Assembly: GCA_002320815.1 (NCBI GenBank)
Contig: DCLA01000102.1
Coordinates: forward strand, 8,610-72,609
Length of the DNA: 64,000 nt
Direction of reading: 5' to 3'
Origin: Myxococcales bacterium UBA1660
Lineage (GTDB): Bacteria; Myxococcota_A; Polyangia; Polyangiales; Houyiibacteriaceae
Below the pieces are notes generated by a model. It saw only the letters and a list, made by a program, of their open reading frames with translations. It was not told where the DNA came from and searched no databases. The position numbers and the translations under genes are program-made. This document shows, one piece after another, positions 47,692 through 56,342 of this stretch (position 1 is its first letter; every line of letters starts with the position of its first letter).

Positions 47692-49104
47692 TCAGGGGAG
47701 GGCTTCCGGGAGCCGGTAGCGCGGGAGGTAGCGGGCCAGTCCGTCGGCGCAGCGCTCGGACCACTCGCCGTAGTGCTGGGTCTCGCTCGCCCGCTCCATG
47801 CAAGCTTCGAAGCGCTCGAGGGCCGGCCGCACCAGGTGCTCGAACATCGGGCCCCGCGGCTGCTCGATGAGCGTGATGCTCTCGTCGTCGCTCTCGACCG
47901 CGCTGGGCAAGCGCACCCGGGCCAGGGTGTCGGCCAGCTCCTGGTAGAGCTGGCCCCGCCGGGCGGCTGCGGCGACGCTCTGGCGGGAGAGGCCCAGCTC
48001 GTCGACGCGATCCAGCGCCCGCTCGGCGCGATCGATGGCCTCCATGCGGCGCCGGAGCCAGGGGCGCAGCTCGGTGCGTACCCACCGGGCCACGTGGGCC
48101 TCCCGGAGCTCGTCGCCGAGGGCGGGGGGCGCCATCCGACCCGCCGCGCGGTAGCGGCGCTCGGCCTCCAGGAAGCGCGCCTCGGCCAGCGCCTCCCGGG
48201 TCCGGCCGAGCTCCGCGACCCACTCGGTGGGTCCCAGGCCCGGCGAGGTGGCCATGTGCTCGCCCCCGCTCCGGCGCCAAAGCCGCTCCGCGCGGCGGAA
48301 GGCGCGTCGAGCCCGTCGGGGGTCGCTCGGCAGGAGTCGGCGGCCGAGGGCCACCTCGGTCTGGATGGCTTCGGCCGGCGGCAGGCGTCGGCGCCGGAGC
48401 CGCTCCAGCCGGTCCTGGCCGCCGCGCCCGTCGAGGGCGGCGGCGGTGAGGGCGACCCGGGTCGCGGCCCGGGGGCTGCTGGTCTCGAAGCGCGCCTCGA
48501 AGAGGTCCGCGCTCCGGAGGGCCCCCGCCACGTCGCCGGTGGCTCGGTGGAGCACGACCGCGTTCTCGAGGGCCGGCGCGCGCTCGTCGCAGGTCACGTC
48601 GCAGACGTCCTGGGCGGCGAACGCTTCGTAGAAGCCTGCGGCCGCGGCGTAGTGAGCCACCGCCTGTTGCTCGGCGCCCAGCAGGTAGAGGACGTCGGTG
48701 CTGGCTTCTTCGAGGCCCAGGTCCTCGAGCTCGTCGAGGCGCGTCTCCAACAGGTCGGCCACCGGGCCGTGTTGTGCGACCAGGGGCTGCAGCGAGGCCC
48801 CCGCGGGCGCGAAGGGGTGGTAGCGGCCGGTGCGGCGCGCGGGCGCCAGACTCGCCCGGCGGTGCGGAGCGCGCGCGGCCGCGGCCTCCGCGGGTGGCGC
48901 GGCAGCGGCCGCTCGGGCCGGCGCCGAGGGCAGGGCAGGGGGCGCCGGGAGGGCACCGCCGGCCGGGTGGTAGGGCCGCGCCGGGTCGAGCGGCAGGCGG
49001 AGGAACACGAAGAGCCCGACCACCAGACCCAGGAGCGGTGTCACGCACCCGCTGAGCGGGGCCGGCCCCGCCTTCGGCTTTCGCGCACCGTCCTCGTCGC
49101 TCAC
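47692..49104 (-). CDS. Single-pass membrane protein with helical-repeat domain
   Basis: From GTG 49104 a charged N-terminus is followed by one membrane segment (Leu-Leu-Gly-Leu-Val-Val-Gly-Leu-Phe-Val-Phe-Leu), a Pro/Ala-rich linker, and about 350 residues of Arg/Ala/Leu-rich helices that look like TPR-type repeats (Val-Ala-His-Tyr-Ala-Ala-Ala-Ala-Gly-Phe-Tyr, Arg-Arg-Ala-Phe-Arg-Arg-Ala-Glu). No exact family recognised. The three Cys in Asp-Val-Cys-Asp-Val-Thr-Cys-Asp and Cys-Met are consistent with an exported domain. GTG 49128 is an earlier possible start. Confidence 0.65.
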   Translation of the reverse strand: MSDEDGARKPKAGPAPLSGCVTPLLGLVVGLFVFLRLPLDPARPYHPAGGALPAPPALPSAPARAAAAAPPAEAAAARAPHRRASLAPARRTGRYHPFAPAGASLQPLVAQHGPVADLLETRLDELEDLGLEEASTDVLYLLGAEQQAVAHYAAAAGFYEAFAAQDVCDVTCDERAPALENAVVLHRATGDVAGALRSADLFEARFETSSPRAATRVALTAAALDGRGGQDRLERLRRRRLPPAEAIQTEVALGRRLLPSDPRRARRAFRRAERLWRRSGGEHMATSPGLGPTEWVAELGRTREALAEARFLEAERRYRAAGRMAPPALGDELREAHVARWVRTELRPWLRRRMEAIDRAERALDRVDELGLSRQSVAAAARRGQLYQELADTLARVRLPSAVESDDESITLIEQPRGPMFEHLVRPALERFEACMERASETQHYGEWSERCADGLARYLPRYRLPEALP

Positions 49105-49135
49105 CCACCCAAGGTGCCAGAGGCGCACGGGTCCA

Positions 49136-49513
49136 TCAACGTAGGGCCGGGAGGTCCAGGTTCTCGGGCGGCTCCCGCCAGCGTTTGCGTCGCTCGGCCC
49201 GGAGCCGCTCCACCACCCGGTCGAAGGTGGGATGGCCCGGCCCGGCGGGGTCCAGGCGCTTGCCCTTGCCGCCGTTGCAGCGGCGGCAGGCGACGGCCAG
49301 GTTCTCCAGCGCGTCGGTCCCGCCGTGGGCCCGGGGGAGGATGTGCTCCACCGTCGCCGTCGGGTGCCGCTCGTCCCGGTCCAGGGCCAGGGCCAGCCGG
49401 CGCCGGCAGAAGATGCACTTGCCCTCCAGGCGACGGTCCGGTCGCTGGCCCACCAGCGCGAAGGTCCGGTCCGTCGCGGCGGCCCAGAGGAGCAGGGTGC
49501 GCGCGCGGCTCAT
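49136..49513 (-). CDS. HNH endonuclease
   Basis: The 125-residue protein is a compact HNH domain: Cys-Ile-Phe-Cys, then Val-Glu-His-Ile-Leu-Pro-Arg-Ala-His-Gly-Gly-Thr-Asp, Glu-Asn-Leu-Ala-Val-Ala-Cys-Arg-Arg-Cys-Asn, and a basic tail. The zinc Cys set (Cys-x-x-Cys ... Cys-x-x-Cys) and both His of the active site are present. It stands alone without a methylase or restriction partner, so a role in DNA repair or defence is open. Confidence 0.87.
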   Translation of the reverse strand: MSRARTLLLWAAATDRTFALVGQRPDRRLEGKCIFCRRRLALALDRDERHPTATVEHILPRAHGGTDALENLAVACRRCNGGKGKRLDPAGPGHPTFDRVVERLRAERRKRWREPPENLDLPALR

Positions 49514-49553
49514 GGCCCCAGCTAATCAGTTGGGCTCGGCCCGTGCATGGGTT

Positions 49554-49583
49554 TTGACACCGGTCGCCGCTCGCGGCGATACT
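49554..49583 (+). promoter_or_regulatory. Sigma-70-like promoter before the 87-residue protein gene
   Basis: TTGACA (49554-49559, perfect -35) and GATACT (49578-49583) are spaced by 18 bp. Transcription would start near 49590, about three bases before the ATG at 49593, so the mRNA would be almost leaderless. No Shine-Dalgarno is visible, which agrees. Confidence 0.55.
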
Positions 49584-49592
49584 CGACGCACC

Positions 49593-49856
49593 ATGGCGCT
49601 CATCGAATCCGAGGAAGCGGCGCGGCGGTTGGCTCGAGCCATCGCCAGTGACCTCTCGCTCTACAACGAGGACAAGATCGTGGAGGGCGTCCAGGCGGAT
49701 ACCCTCTTCACGACCATCGCGGACGAGATCGAGGAAGGTCGCGCGCTCTTCAAGAGCCGCGTGTCCCCCGAGCTCTACGCGAAGAACTTCTACGACCGAG
49801 CGATCATCGACATCCTCGTGCGCTCGAAGGGCCACGTGGAATCGCCCATGTGGTAG
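49593..49856 (+). CDS. Small conserved-looking acidic protein upstream of rluD
   Basis: The 87-residue protein has no recognised domain. It is helix-rich, begins with an acidic Ile-Glu-Ser-Glu-Glu-Ala-Ala-Arg-Arg-Leu-Ala and contains Leu-Tyr-Asn-Glu-Asp-Lys-Ile-Val-Glu-Gly and Tyr-Ala-Lys-Asn-Phe-Tyr-Asp-Arg-Ala-Ile. It is highly structured for its size, which suggests a real gene. It is followed after 22 bp by the pseudouridine synthase gene and preceded by a near-leaderless promoter. Its role, perhaps RNA- or ribosome-related, is inferred from its neighbour only. Confidence 0.75.
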   Translation: MALIESEEAARRLARAIASDLSLYNEDKIVEGVQADTLFTTIADEIEEGRALFKSRVSPELYAKNFYDRAIIDILVRSKGHVESPMW

Positions 49857-49878
49857 CCGGGGTCTCCCGGTTCGCGCC

Positions 49879-50805
49879 GTGAGCGAGCCCATCGAGCTCC
49901 TGGTCCCCGCCGAGGCGGCGGGGGAACGCGTCGATCGCTTCCTGGCCGACCATGGCGTCGCCACGCGCAGCACCCTGAAGCGCTGGATCGACGAAGGTCG
50001 GGTGACCATCGACGGGAACCTGGCGGCGCCCAAACACAAGGTCCGCTCGGGCGGTCGCGTCGTGGTGCGTCCGGCGCCGCCGCCGACCAGCGAGGCGATC
50101 CCGCAGGACATCCCCCTGGACATCCGCTTCCAGGACGAACACCTGCTGGTGGTCCACAAGCCCGCGGGGCTGGTGGTGCACCCCGCGCCGGGACACCCGG
50201 ACGGAACCCTGGTCAACGCGCTGCTCCACCACGTGGACTTTCGCGACCCCAGCGGCGACCCCCTGCGCCCGGGCATCGTCCACCGGCTCGACAAGGACAC
50301 CAGCGGGACGATGGTCGTCGCCAAGACCGCCGCCGCCCGGGAGGGCCTGGTGGGGCTCTTCCAGGCCCACGACATCGAGCGCCGCTACGACGCCATCGCG
50401 CTCGGTGATGTCACCGGCCGGACCTTCGACACCCTCCACGGGAGGCACCCCGTGCACCGCAAGCGCTTCTCCTCGCAGGTGCCGCGGGGCAAGCGCGCCG
50501 TCACCCACGTCCGGGCGGTGGCCGCGCTCCCCGGTGCGACCCACGTGCAGTGCACCCTGGAGACCGGCCGAACCCATCAGATCCGCGTGCACCTGGCCGA
50601 CGCCGGGCACGCGCTCCTCGCCGATGAGCTCTACGGCAAGCGCCCCAAGGACCTCCGGCTCCGGCAGGCTCACGACGCGATCGGCCGCCAGGCGCTCCAC
50701 GCCGGGCTCCTGGGCTTCGTACACCCGATCACCGGCGAGGCCGTGCGGGTGGAAGCGGAGCCGCCCGAGGACTTCCGCGCGGCGCTCGCGGTCCTGACGG
50801 GCTGA
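49879..50805 (+). CDS. rluD: RluD-family 23S rRNA pseudouridine synthase
   Basis: An N-terminal S4 RNA-binding domain (about residues 15-65, Val-Asp-Arg-Phe-Leu-Ala-Asp) precedes the catalytic domain. The active-site motif is His-Arg-Leu-Asp-Lys-Asp-Thr-Ser-Gly with the catalytic Asp, and Gly-Arg-Thr-His-Gln-Ile-Arg-Val-His-Leu closes the fold. Length (308 residues) matches RluD, which modifies helix 69 of 23S rRNA; RluC or RluA cannot be fully excluded. GTG start at 49879. Confidence 0.88.
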   Translation: MSEPIELLVPAEAAGERVDRFLADHGVATRSTLKRWIDEGRVTIDGNLAAPKHKVRSGGRVVVRPAPPPTSEAIPQDIPLDIRFQDEHLLVVHKPAGLVVHPAPGHPDGTLVNALLHHVDFRDPSGDPLRPGIVHRLDKDTSGTMVVAKTAAAREGLVGLFQAHDIERRYDAIALGDVTGRTFDTLHGRHPVHRKRFSSQVPRGKRAVTHVRAVAALPGATHVQCTLETGRTHQIRVHLADAGHALLADELYGKRPKDLRLRQAHDAIGRQALHAGLLGFVHPITGEAVRVEAEPPEDFRAALAVLTG

Positions 50806-50817
50806 CGCGGCGAGCGG

Positions 50818-51468
50818 CTACTTCTCGACGATCTCGCGCAGGGCGCTGCCGTTGGCCTGCATGTCGATGTTCCGGAAGACGCAGAACACGGTCTCGGCCT
50901 CGATGGCCTGCATGTGCTCGGCGATCTGCTCGACCGACTCCTCGTCGTAGCGGGAGCGGTGCCCCGCGGGTCCGGGGAGCCGGGCGTAGACGAAGTCGCC
51001 CGCGGGGGGCGCCTCGTCGAGGAGCGGGTCGTAGGCGACGATCACGTCGCGCTTGCCCACCGCCTTGGCCACGTCGACGGGCTTCCACCCTGGCAGGTCG
51101 ATCACGACCCGCGGGAGTCCGTCGGGGAGCCACCCGAGGAAGCTCTTCAGCGCGGTCTTGTTTCCCTTGGTGGCGTCGAACTCCTCCGGCGCCTGGAAGA
51201 CCACGGCCCGGGCCCCCAACGTGGACGCGAAGTCGCCGATGGCCTCGACGAGTTCCTTGTTCTCGTTGGTACGCCGGAAGCCCGACTCACCGATCTCTTT
51301 GGGAGCGAGGGCGGTGAAGGCGAAGCCATCGGGGGATTCCCGGAGCCAACGCCGAACCGTCCCCGCGCCCGGAATGCCGAGCTCGGTGTCGGAGATCTCG
51401 ACCGCCGAGAACAGACCCCAGTACCGGCTGACGGGTACGGGGAAGCCGGAGCACGCCACGAACAACAT
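50818..51468 (-). CDS. DUF72 protein
   Basis: The protein (216 residues) has the DUF72 TIM-barrel pattern: Phe-Val-Ala-Cys-Ser-Gly-Phe-Pro-Val-Pro at the start, Ala-Val-Glu-Ile-Ser-Asp-Thr-Glu, Thr-Val-Arg-Arg-Trp-Leu, Phe-Ala-Phe-Thr-Ala-Leu-Ala-Pro-Lys-Glu-Ile and Tyr-Ala-Arg-Leu-Pro-Gly. It is slightly short for the family. The expected Gly-Thr-Ser-Gly is Ala-Cys-Ser-Gly. The biochemical role of DUF72 is unknown. Upstream starts would extend it through unlikely Arg-rich sequence, so ATG 51468 is chosen. Confidence 0.8.
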   Translation of the reverse strand: MLFVACSGFPVPVSRYWGLFSAVEISDTELGIPGAGTVRRWLRESPDGFAFTALAPKEIGESGFRRTNENKELVEAIGDFASTLGARAVVFQAPEEFDATKGNKTALKSFLGWLPDGLPRVVIDLPGWKPVDVAKAVGKRDVIVAYDPLLDEAPPAGDFVYARLPGPAGHRSRYDEESVEQIAEHMQAIEAETVFCVFRNIDMQANGSALREIVEK

Positions 51469-51554
51469 CGGCCGCGGAGTATACACGTTTCCGCCGCCGC
51501 GTCTGCGACACGCGATTTCCTTCTCTCTCACCCGGTCGTGGTAGGGTCTCCGCC

Positions 51555-53243
51555 GTGAGGGAACTCCACCGCGTGGGACGGCGCCGCCGTCGGCGGCTTT
51601 CACATCGCTTGGCTTGGGTGTTCGCGTCGGTCGCGCTTGTGTGCGCGGGGCCGGTGAGCGCGCAGCCGCGCACGACGATCGAGACCCAGCTCTTCCAGCT
51701 CACGCCCACCACGGGCACCGGCTTCGTGCTCGATCGGCCCGAGGTGCCGCGGCACCTGACCTTCGTGGTCGGCCTCGGGGCCAACGGCTCCGCCGGCCTC
51801 TTCACCCGCACCGACGACCAGGCCGTGGTCCCCTGGCGCGTCGACGCCGAGCTCCTGGCGGCGATGGGCCTTTTCGAGTGGATCGAGATCGGTCTGGCCG
51901 CGCCGCTGGTGGTCGCCCAGAGCACCGAGGACCCCTTCGCCGCCGAGATCGCGCACCAGACCTACGTGCGCGCCGGCGACCTGCGGCTGAGCGCCAAGGT
52001 CCCGCTCCTTCGCGGCGACTTCGCCCTCTCGGCCAAGGGGCTCTTCACCTTGCCCACCGGCGACGGCGACCACTACCTCGGCCAGGGGTACTGGACCTTC
52101 ATGCCTTCGGTGGTCGCCGCCTACGAGGTGGGCCCGGCGACCCTCGGCGGCGAGCTGGGGTGGCGCTTCCGGCAGAAGAGCGCCCTCGGGGCTTTCGAGC
52201 AGGACGACGAGCTGCAGCTCACGGTGGGCGGCAACGTCCGCGTGCACCCGGTGATGGCCATCGTGGCCGAGACCCAGCTCCGGGTCGGGCTCGCCGGTCG
52301 CTCCCTCGACGGCGACGAGGTCCCCATGGAGCTCGACGCCGGCCTGCGCTTCTTCTTGGCCCAAGGGCTGACCCTGGACGTGGGCGGCGGCACCGGCCTG
52401 CTCGCCGGGTACGGCGCGCCCCTCGCGCGCGGGTTCCTGGCGCTCCGCTGGGCCAGCGAGCGCGAACCCTGCGAGGCAGGGCCCGAGGACTTCGACGGCT
52501 ACCTCGACGGGGACTTCTGCGCCGACCCGGACAACGACGGCGACGGCATCCTCGACGACGAAGACGACTGCCCCAACGACGCCGAGGACATGGACCAGTT
52601 CCTCGACCGCGACGGCTGTCCGGACACCGACAACGACGCCGACGGCGTCGAGGACGCGGACGACCGCTGCCCCATCGAGTCCGAGGACCGCGACGGCTAC
52701 CAGGACGACGACGGCTGCCCGGAGCCCGACAACGACGAGGACGGCCTCGCCGACGGCATCGACCAGTGCCCGATGGAGCCCGAGGACCGCGACGGTTACC
52801 AGGACGAGGACGGCTGCCCGGAGCCCGGCCCGGAAGAGGCGACCATCACCGTCACCGACTCGCGGATCCTGATCAGCGAGCGCATCTACTTCGACTTCGA
52901 CACGGACACGATCCGCTCGGTGAGCCTCCCGCTCCTGGACCAGGTGGCCGAGGTCATCGGCCGGCTGCCCGCCAACCGGCGTATCCGCGTCGACGGCTAC
53001 TCGGACTCCGAGGGCGTCGACGAGTACAACCTCGACCTCAGCTACCGGCGCGCCCGGGCGGTGGTCGAGTACCTGGCCAGCCAGGGGGTGCCGCGGGAGC
53101 GGCTCGAGTACCGCGGCTACGGCGAGGTGAACCCGGTCGCGCCCAACGACACCCCGGAGGGGCGCGCGCTGAACCGCCGGGTCGAGTTCACCATCCTCGA
53201 GCCCGAGGACCGGGCCGGGGGCGGCGCCGGCCGCCGCCGCTGA
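51555..53243 (+). CDS. OmpA-family outer-membrane protein with TSP3 repeats
   Basis: A signal (ending Val-Ser-Ala-Gln) with an unusually Arg-rich n-region precedes a ~275-residue beta-barrel-like domain. Four or five acidic thrombospondin-type-3 repeats (about residues 310-425, Asp-Asn-Asp-Gly-Asp-Gly-Ile-Leu-Asp and similar, each ending Asp-Gly-Cys-Pro) bridge to an OmpA peptidoglycan-binding domain. That domain contains Ile-Tyr-Phe-Asp-Phe-Asp-Thr-Asp, Gly-Tyr-Ser-Asp-Ser-Glu-Gly and Asn-Arg-Arg-Val-Glu-Phe. The layout anchors the outer membrane to peptidoglycan, with calcium-dependent stiffening. GTG start at 51555. Confidence 0.92.
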   Translation: MRELHRVGRRRRRRLSHRLAWVFASVALVCAGPVSAQPRTTIETQLFQLTPTTGTGFVLDRPEVPRHLTFVVGLGANGSAGLFTRTDDQAVVPWRVDAELLAAMGLFEWIEIGLAAPLVVAQSTEDPFAAEIAHQTYVRAGDLRLSAKVPLLRGDFALSAKGLFTLPTGDGDHYLGQGYWTFMPSVVAAYEVGPATLGGELGWRFRQKSALGAFEQDDELQLTVGGNVRVHPVMAIVAETQLRVGLAGRSLDGDEVPMELDAGLRFFLAQGLTLDVGGGTGLLAGYGAPLARGFLALRWASEREPCEAGPEDFDGYLDGDFCADPDNDGDGILDDEDDCPNDAEDMDQFLDRDGCPDTDNDADGVEDADDRCPIESEDRDGYQDDDGCPEPDNDEDGLADGIDQCPMEPEDRDGYQDEDGCPEPGPEEATITVTDSRILISERIYFDFDTDTIRSVSLPLLDQVAEVIGRLPANRRIRVDGYSDSEGVDEYNLDLSYRRARAVVEYLASQGVPRERLEYRGYGEVNPVAPNDTPEGRALNRRVEFTILEPEDRAGGGAGRRR

Positions 53244-53264
53244 GCGGGGGCTTGGGTCAGGCCC

Positions 53265-53774
53265 TCAGGCGGGCTCGGTGAAGGGCGTGGTCGTGGACCA
53301 CATCCGCTTCAGGAGCACGATGGGCACCGTGAACCATGGGAAGTTCAGCGCCAGCACGAGCGCCAGGTGCTCGGTCGGGTGGGCCCCCAGGGTCTCCTCG
53401 AAGCAGATGATGAAGACGTTGGTCATCATCACGCTGGCCCAGATGAAGCACCAGTTGCGGATCCAGTCCTTGCCCTTGATGAACGCGTAGAGCGCCGCGA
53501 CGTAGAAGGGGAAGAAGAAGAGCGCGTCGATCCAGATGGTCGCCCGCCACCACGCGGGCCGGGCCATCAGCGGCGGGTCGAAGTTCGAGCCGTACCAGTG
53601 GATCAGGTCCACGAAGGGCGCCGGCGGCCACAGCGGGTAGTCGAAGTCGTTCGGGTCCGCGATGGCCAGCTGCTCGAAGTCGACGATGGGGGTGATGAAG
53701 AGGACGTTGAGGAAGAAGAAGCCGATGAAGAGGAGGTCCAGCTTCCGCTCGGCCAGGGGGATCACGCGCCGCAT
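53265..53774 (-). CDS. EXPERA/TMEM97-like membrane protein
   Basis: The 169-residue protein has four membrane helices (about 12-30, 75-95, 105-122, 135-155) with charged residues inside: Phe-Ile-Thr-Pro-Ile-Val-Asp-Phe-Glu in helix 1, and Phe-Glu-Glu-Thr-Leu-Gly-Ala-His in the loop. These patterns and the Tyr-Gly-Ser-Asn-Phe-Asp-Pro-Pro loop are typical of EXPERA proteins, which include sterol-binding and sterol-isomerase-type members. ATG 53774 is chosen because upstream sequence is Pro/Gly-rich. Confidence 0.7.
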   Translation of the reverse strand: MRRVIPLAERKLDLLFIGFFFLNVLFITPIVDFEQLAIADPNDFDYPLWPPAPFVDLIHWYGSNFDPPLMARPAWWRATIWIDALFFFPFYVAALYAFIKGKDWIRNWCFIWASVMMTNVFIICFEETLGAHPTEHLALVLALNFPWFTVPIVLLKRMWSTTTPFTEPA

Positions 53775-53920
53775 GGCCGAGGAGCCTGCCCCCCGGGGAG
53801 GGCCCCGATCAAGGGGGGCAGGCGGTGTCCCCATCCTGCGCGGCGGACTCGACGAGGGGTCGAAACGTGCTAGCTCGTTCCGATTGCGGGATTCGACCCC
53901 GCATTCGGTTGGAGAACCCT

Positions 53921-56338
53921 ATGGCATCGGATGGCATGGCACGAACGACTTCCGGCGCGGCCCCCGTGGGCGAGCCCGCGAAGCCCGAGCGCGACGAGGA
54001 GCTCGAGTCGATCGTCGAGCAAGAGGAGAAGGTCCTCGCTCGCGTGTCGCGCACCATCGAGATGCGCAGCAAGACCCCCGAACGCCGGGGCCAGCTCATC
54101 GACTACGACGCCGAGCTCCTCGCGCTGCGTGACCAGATCCGCGCCGCCCGCCTCGAGGACGTGCCGCCGCTCATCGAGGAGATGGAGCGCCTGCAGCGCG
54201 TGGCCCAGCGCCGGGCCATGGTCAGCGACGGAACCGTCGACCACAGCTCGCCCTACTTCGGGCGCCTGGTCCTCGAGGAGAACGAGAAGAAGCGCGAGGT
54301 CCTCATCGGCCGCAGCACCTTCCTCGACTCCAAGACTGGCGTGCGCATCGTCGACTGGCGCGACGCGCCGGTGAGCCGGATCTACTATCGCTACGAAGAG
54401 GGCGACGACTACGACGAGTTCTTCGGGGACCGCGAGGTCTACGGCGACGTCCTGGTCCGCCGCTCCCTCTCCATCGGCCAGGCGCGCCTGAAGCGCATCG
54501 GCTGCCCCCAGGGGACCTTCATCCGCAAGCTCGACGGGAGCTGGCGGCGAGCCGGCTCCAGCGCCACCAAGCTCAGCGGCGGCCAGGGCGCGGCGATGCG
54601 CCCGGAGAAGCACCACGCGCCCACCCTGGGCATCGGCGCCGAGGCCGACGAGCGCGCCGAGGACAAGTCCCTCGGCGAGATCACCGCGCTCATCGACCCC
54701 CGCCAGTTCGAGCTGATCAGCAAGCCCACCGCGGGCCTGGTGGTCATCCAGGGCGGCGCCGGTTCGGGCAAGACCACCATCGGTCTGCACCGGCTGGCCT
54801 ACCTGGTCTTCCAGGACCGCCGGCGCTTCCGGCCGGACAAGATGCTGGTCGTCGTCTTCAACGACGCCCTGGTCCGCTACATCAGCCGGGTGCTCCCGGC
54901 CCTGGGCGTCGAGGGCGTCCACGTGATGACCTACGAGCGCTGGGCCGCGCGGCTCCGGGTGAAGCAGGTCCCCGACCTGCCCACCGAGTACGCCGAAGAC
55001 ACGCCGTCGGTGGTCACCCGGCTCAAGAAGCACCCGGTGCTCCTGCGCCTGGTGGACGAGTACGCCGACGGCATCAGCGCCGAGGTGGAGGCGTCCATCG
55101 TCGAGGCCGCCAAGAAGGAAGAGGGCGGCGCGAAGATCCTCCGCGAGTGGCGCCTCACCAAGGGCGAGGCCGCGGGCGTGCGCATCGAGGCTCTTCGGCA
55201 CTGGCTGAACGACGAGAAGGGCGGCGCGACCCAGGTGGAGAGCGCGGCTCGCCACGGCGCCCTGCGCGCCCTCGAGCGGGCCCAGGAGAAGGCCGAGGAC
55301 ATCGTCGGCGCGTGGGCCGAGGTGCTCACCGATCTGGACCACATCCGGGCCGCCTTCGCGAAGTACGCGCCCGACGCGCTCTCCCCGCGGGAGCTCGAGT
55401 GGGCCCACTCCTGGTGTGCCCGCAAGACCGGCGAGGCCGTCGCCTGGCGCGACATGAAGCTCGACGGCGAGGAAGCGGAGCGCACCGACCGCGACGAAGG
55501 CATCGACGGCCAGGCCGAGCAAGAGAAGCCCACCATCGACCGCGAGGACGACGCGATCCTACTGCGGCTGCACCAACGGCTCCGCGGGCCGCTGATGCGC
55601 GGCCGGGAGCGCATCGAGTACGAGCACGTCTTCGTCGACGAGACCCAGGACGTCTCGCCCCTCGAGCTCTCCGTGGTGCTGGACACCGTGAGCTCCGGCG
55701 AGAGCGTCACCCTCGCGGGCGACGTGGCGCAGAAGCTCTACATGGACAACGGCTTCCACGACTGGAACAGCGTCCTGGGCCAGCTCGGCCTCGACCACGT
55801 CAAGGTGGAGCCCCTCGAGCTGAGCTACCGCTCGACCCACGAGATCCTCGACTTCGCCACCGACATCCTCGGGCCCCTGCGCAACGAGGTCACCGGCAAG
55901 GCGACCCGGCACGGCGCACCGGTGGAGCTCTTCCGCTTCACCTCCAGCGGTGAGGCGGTCGGCTTCCTCAGCGAGGCCCTCCGCAACCTGGTCCGCGCCG
56001 AGCCCCTGGCCTCGGTCGCGGTGATCGCGCGCTACCCGGAGCAGGCGGACGTCTACTTCAAGGGCCTGCAGCGCGGTGAGGTCCCCAACCTGCGGCGCAT
56101 CGCCGAGCAGGACTTCCCCTTCCGCCCGGGCATCGACGTCACCGACGTGCGCCAGGTGAAGGGCCTCGAGTTCGACTACGTGGTCCTGGTGGACGCCAAC
56201 CTCGGCTCCTTCCCGGAGGACGACGAGGCGCGCCACCTGATGCACATCGCGGCGACCCGCGCGGCCCACCAGCTCTGGGTGGTCTCCACCGGCTCGCCTT
56301 CGATGCTCATCCCCGAAGCCCTCCGTCTGAACGCCTGA
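53921..56338 (+). CDS. HelD-type UvrD/Rep-family helicase (RNA polymerase-recycling type)
   Basis: ATG 53921 has GGAG ten bases upstream. An N-terminal acidic coiled-coil (about residues 20-75, Glu-Ser-Ile-Val-Glu-Gln-Glu-Glu-Lys) is the part HelD inserts into RNA polymerase. The superfamily-1 core shows Walker A Gly-Gly-Ala-Gly-Ser-Gly-Lys-Thr-Thr near residue 285, Phe-Val-Asp-Glu-Thr-Gln-Asp-Val as motif II, and Asp-Val-Arg-Gln-Val-Lys-Gly-Leu-Glu-Phe. Thr-Arg-Ala-Ala-His-Gln-Leu-Trp-Val-Val is motif VI. HelD removes stalled polymerase and can give rifamycin tolerance. The pseudouridine synthase/methyltransferase fusion gene follows after 4 bp. Confidence 0.87.
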   Translation: MASDGMARTTSGAAPVGEPAKPERDEELESIVEQEEKVLARVSRTIEMRSKTPERRGQLIDYDAELLALRDQIRAARLEDVPPLIEEMERLQRVAQRRAMVSDGTVDHSSPYFGRLVLEENEKKREVLIGRSTFLDSKTGVRIVDWRDAPVSRIYYRYEEGDDYDEFFGDREVYGDVLVRRSLSIGQARLKRIGCPQGTFIRKLDGSWRRAGSSATKLSGGQGAAMRPEKHHAPTLGIGAEADERAEDKSLGEITALIDPRQFELISKPTAGLVVIQGGAGSGKTTIGLHRLAYLVFQDRRRFRPDKMLVVVFNDALVRYISRVLPALGVEGVHVMTYERWAARLRVKQVPDLPTEYAEDTPSVVTRLKKHPVLLRLVDEYADGISAEVEASIVEAAKKEEGGAKILREWRLTKGEAAGVRIEALRHWLNDEKGGATQVESAARHGALRALERAQEKAEDIVGAWAEVLTDLDHIRAAFAKYAPDALSPRELEWAHSWCARKTGEAVAWRDMKLDGEEAERTDRDEGIDGQAEQEKPTIDREDDAILLRLHQRLRGPLMRGRERIEYEHVFVDETQDVSPLELSVVLDTVSSGESVTLAGDVAQKLYMDNGFHDWNSVLGQLGLDHVKVEPLELSYRSTHEILDFATDILGPLRNEVTGKATRHGAPVELFRFTSSGEAVGFLSEALRNLVRAEPLASVAVIARYPEQADVYFKGLQRGEVPNLRRIAEQDFPFRPGIDVTDVRQVKGLEFDYVVLVDANLGSFPEDDEARHLMHIAATRAAHQLWVVSTGSPSMLIPEALRLNA

Positions 56339-56342
56339 GCGG

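Noticed and set aside
53860..53920. tRNA-like stretch (GGGATTCGACCCC)
   Set aside because: No cloverleaf can be drawn around it; it is an imperfect GC hairpin before the helicase start.
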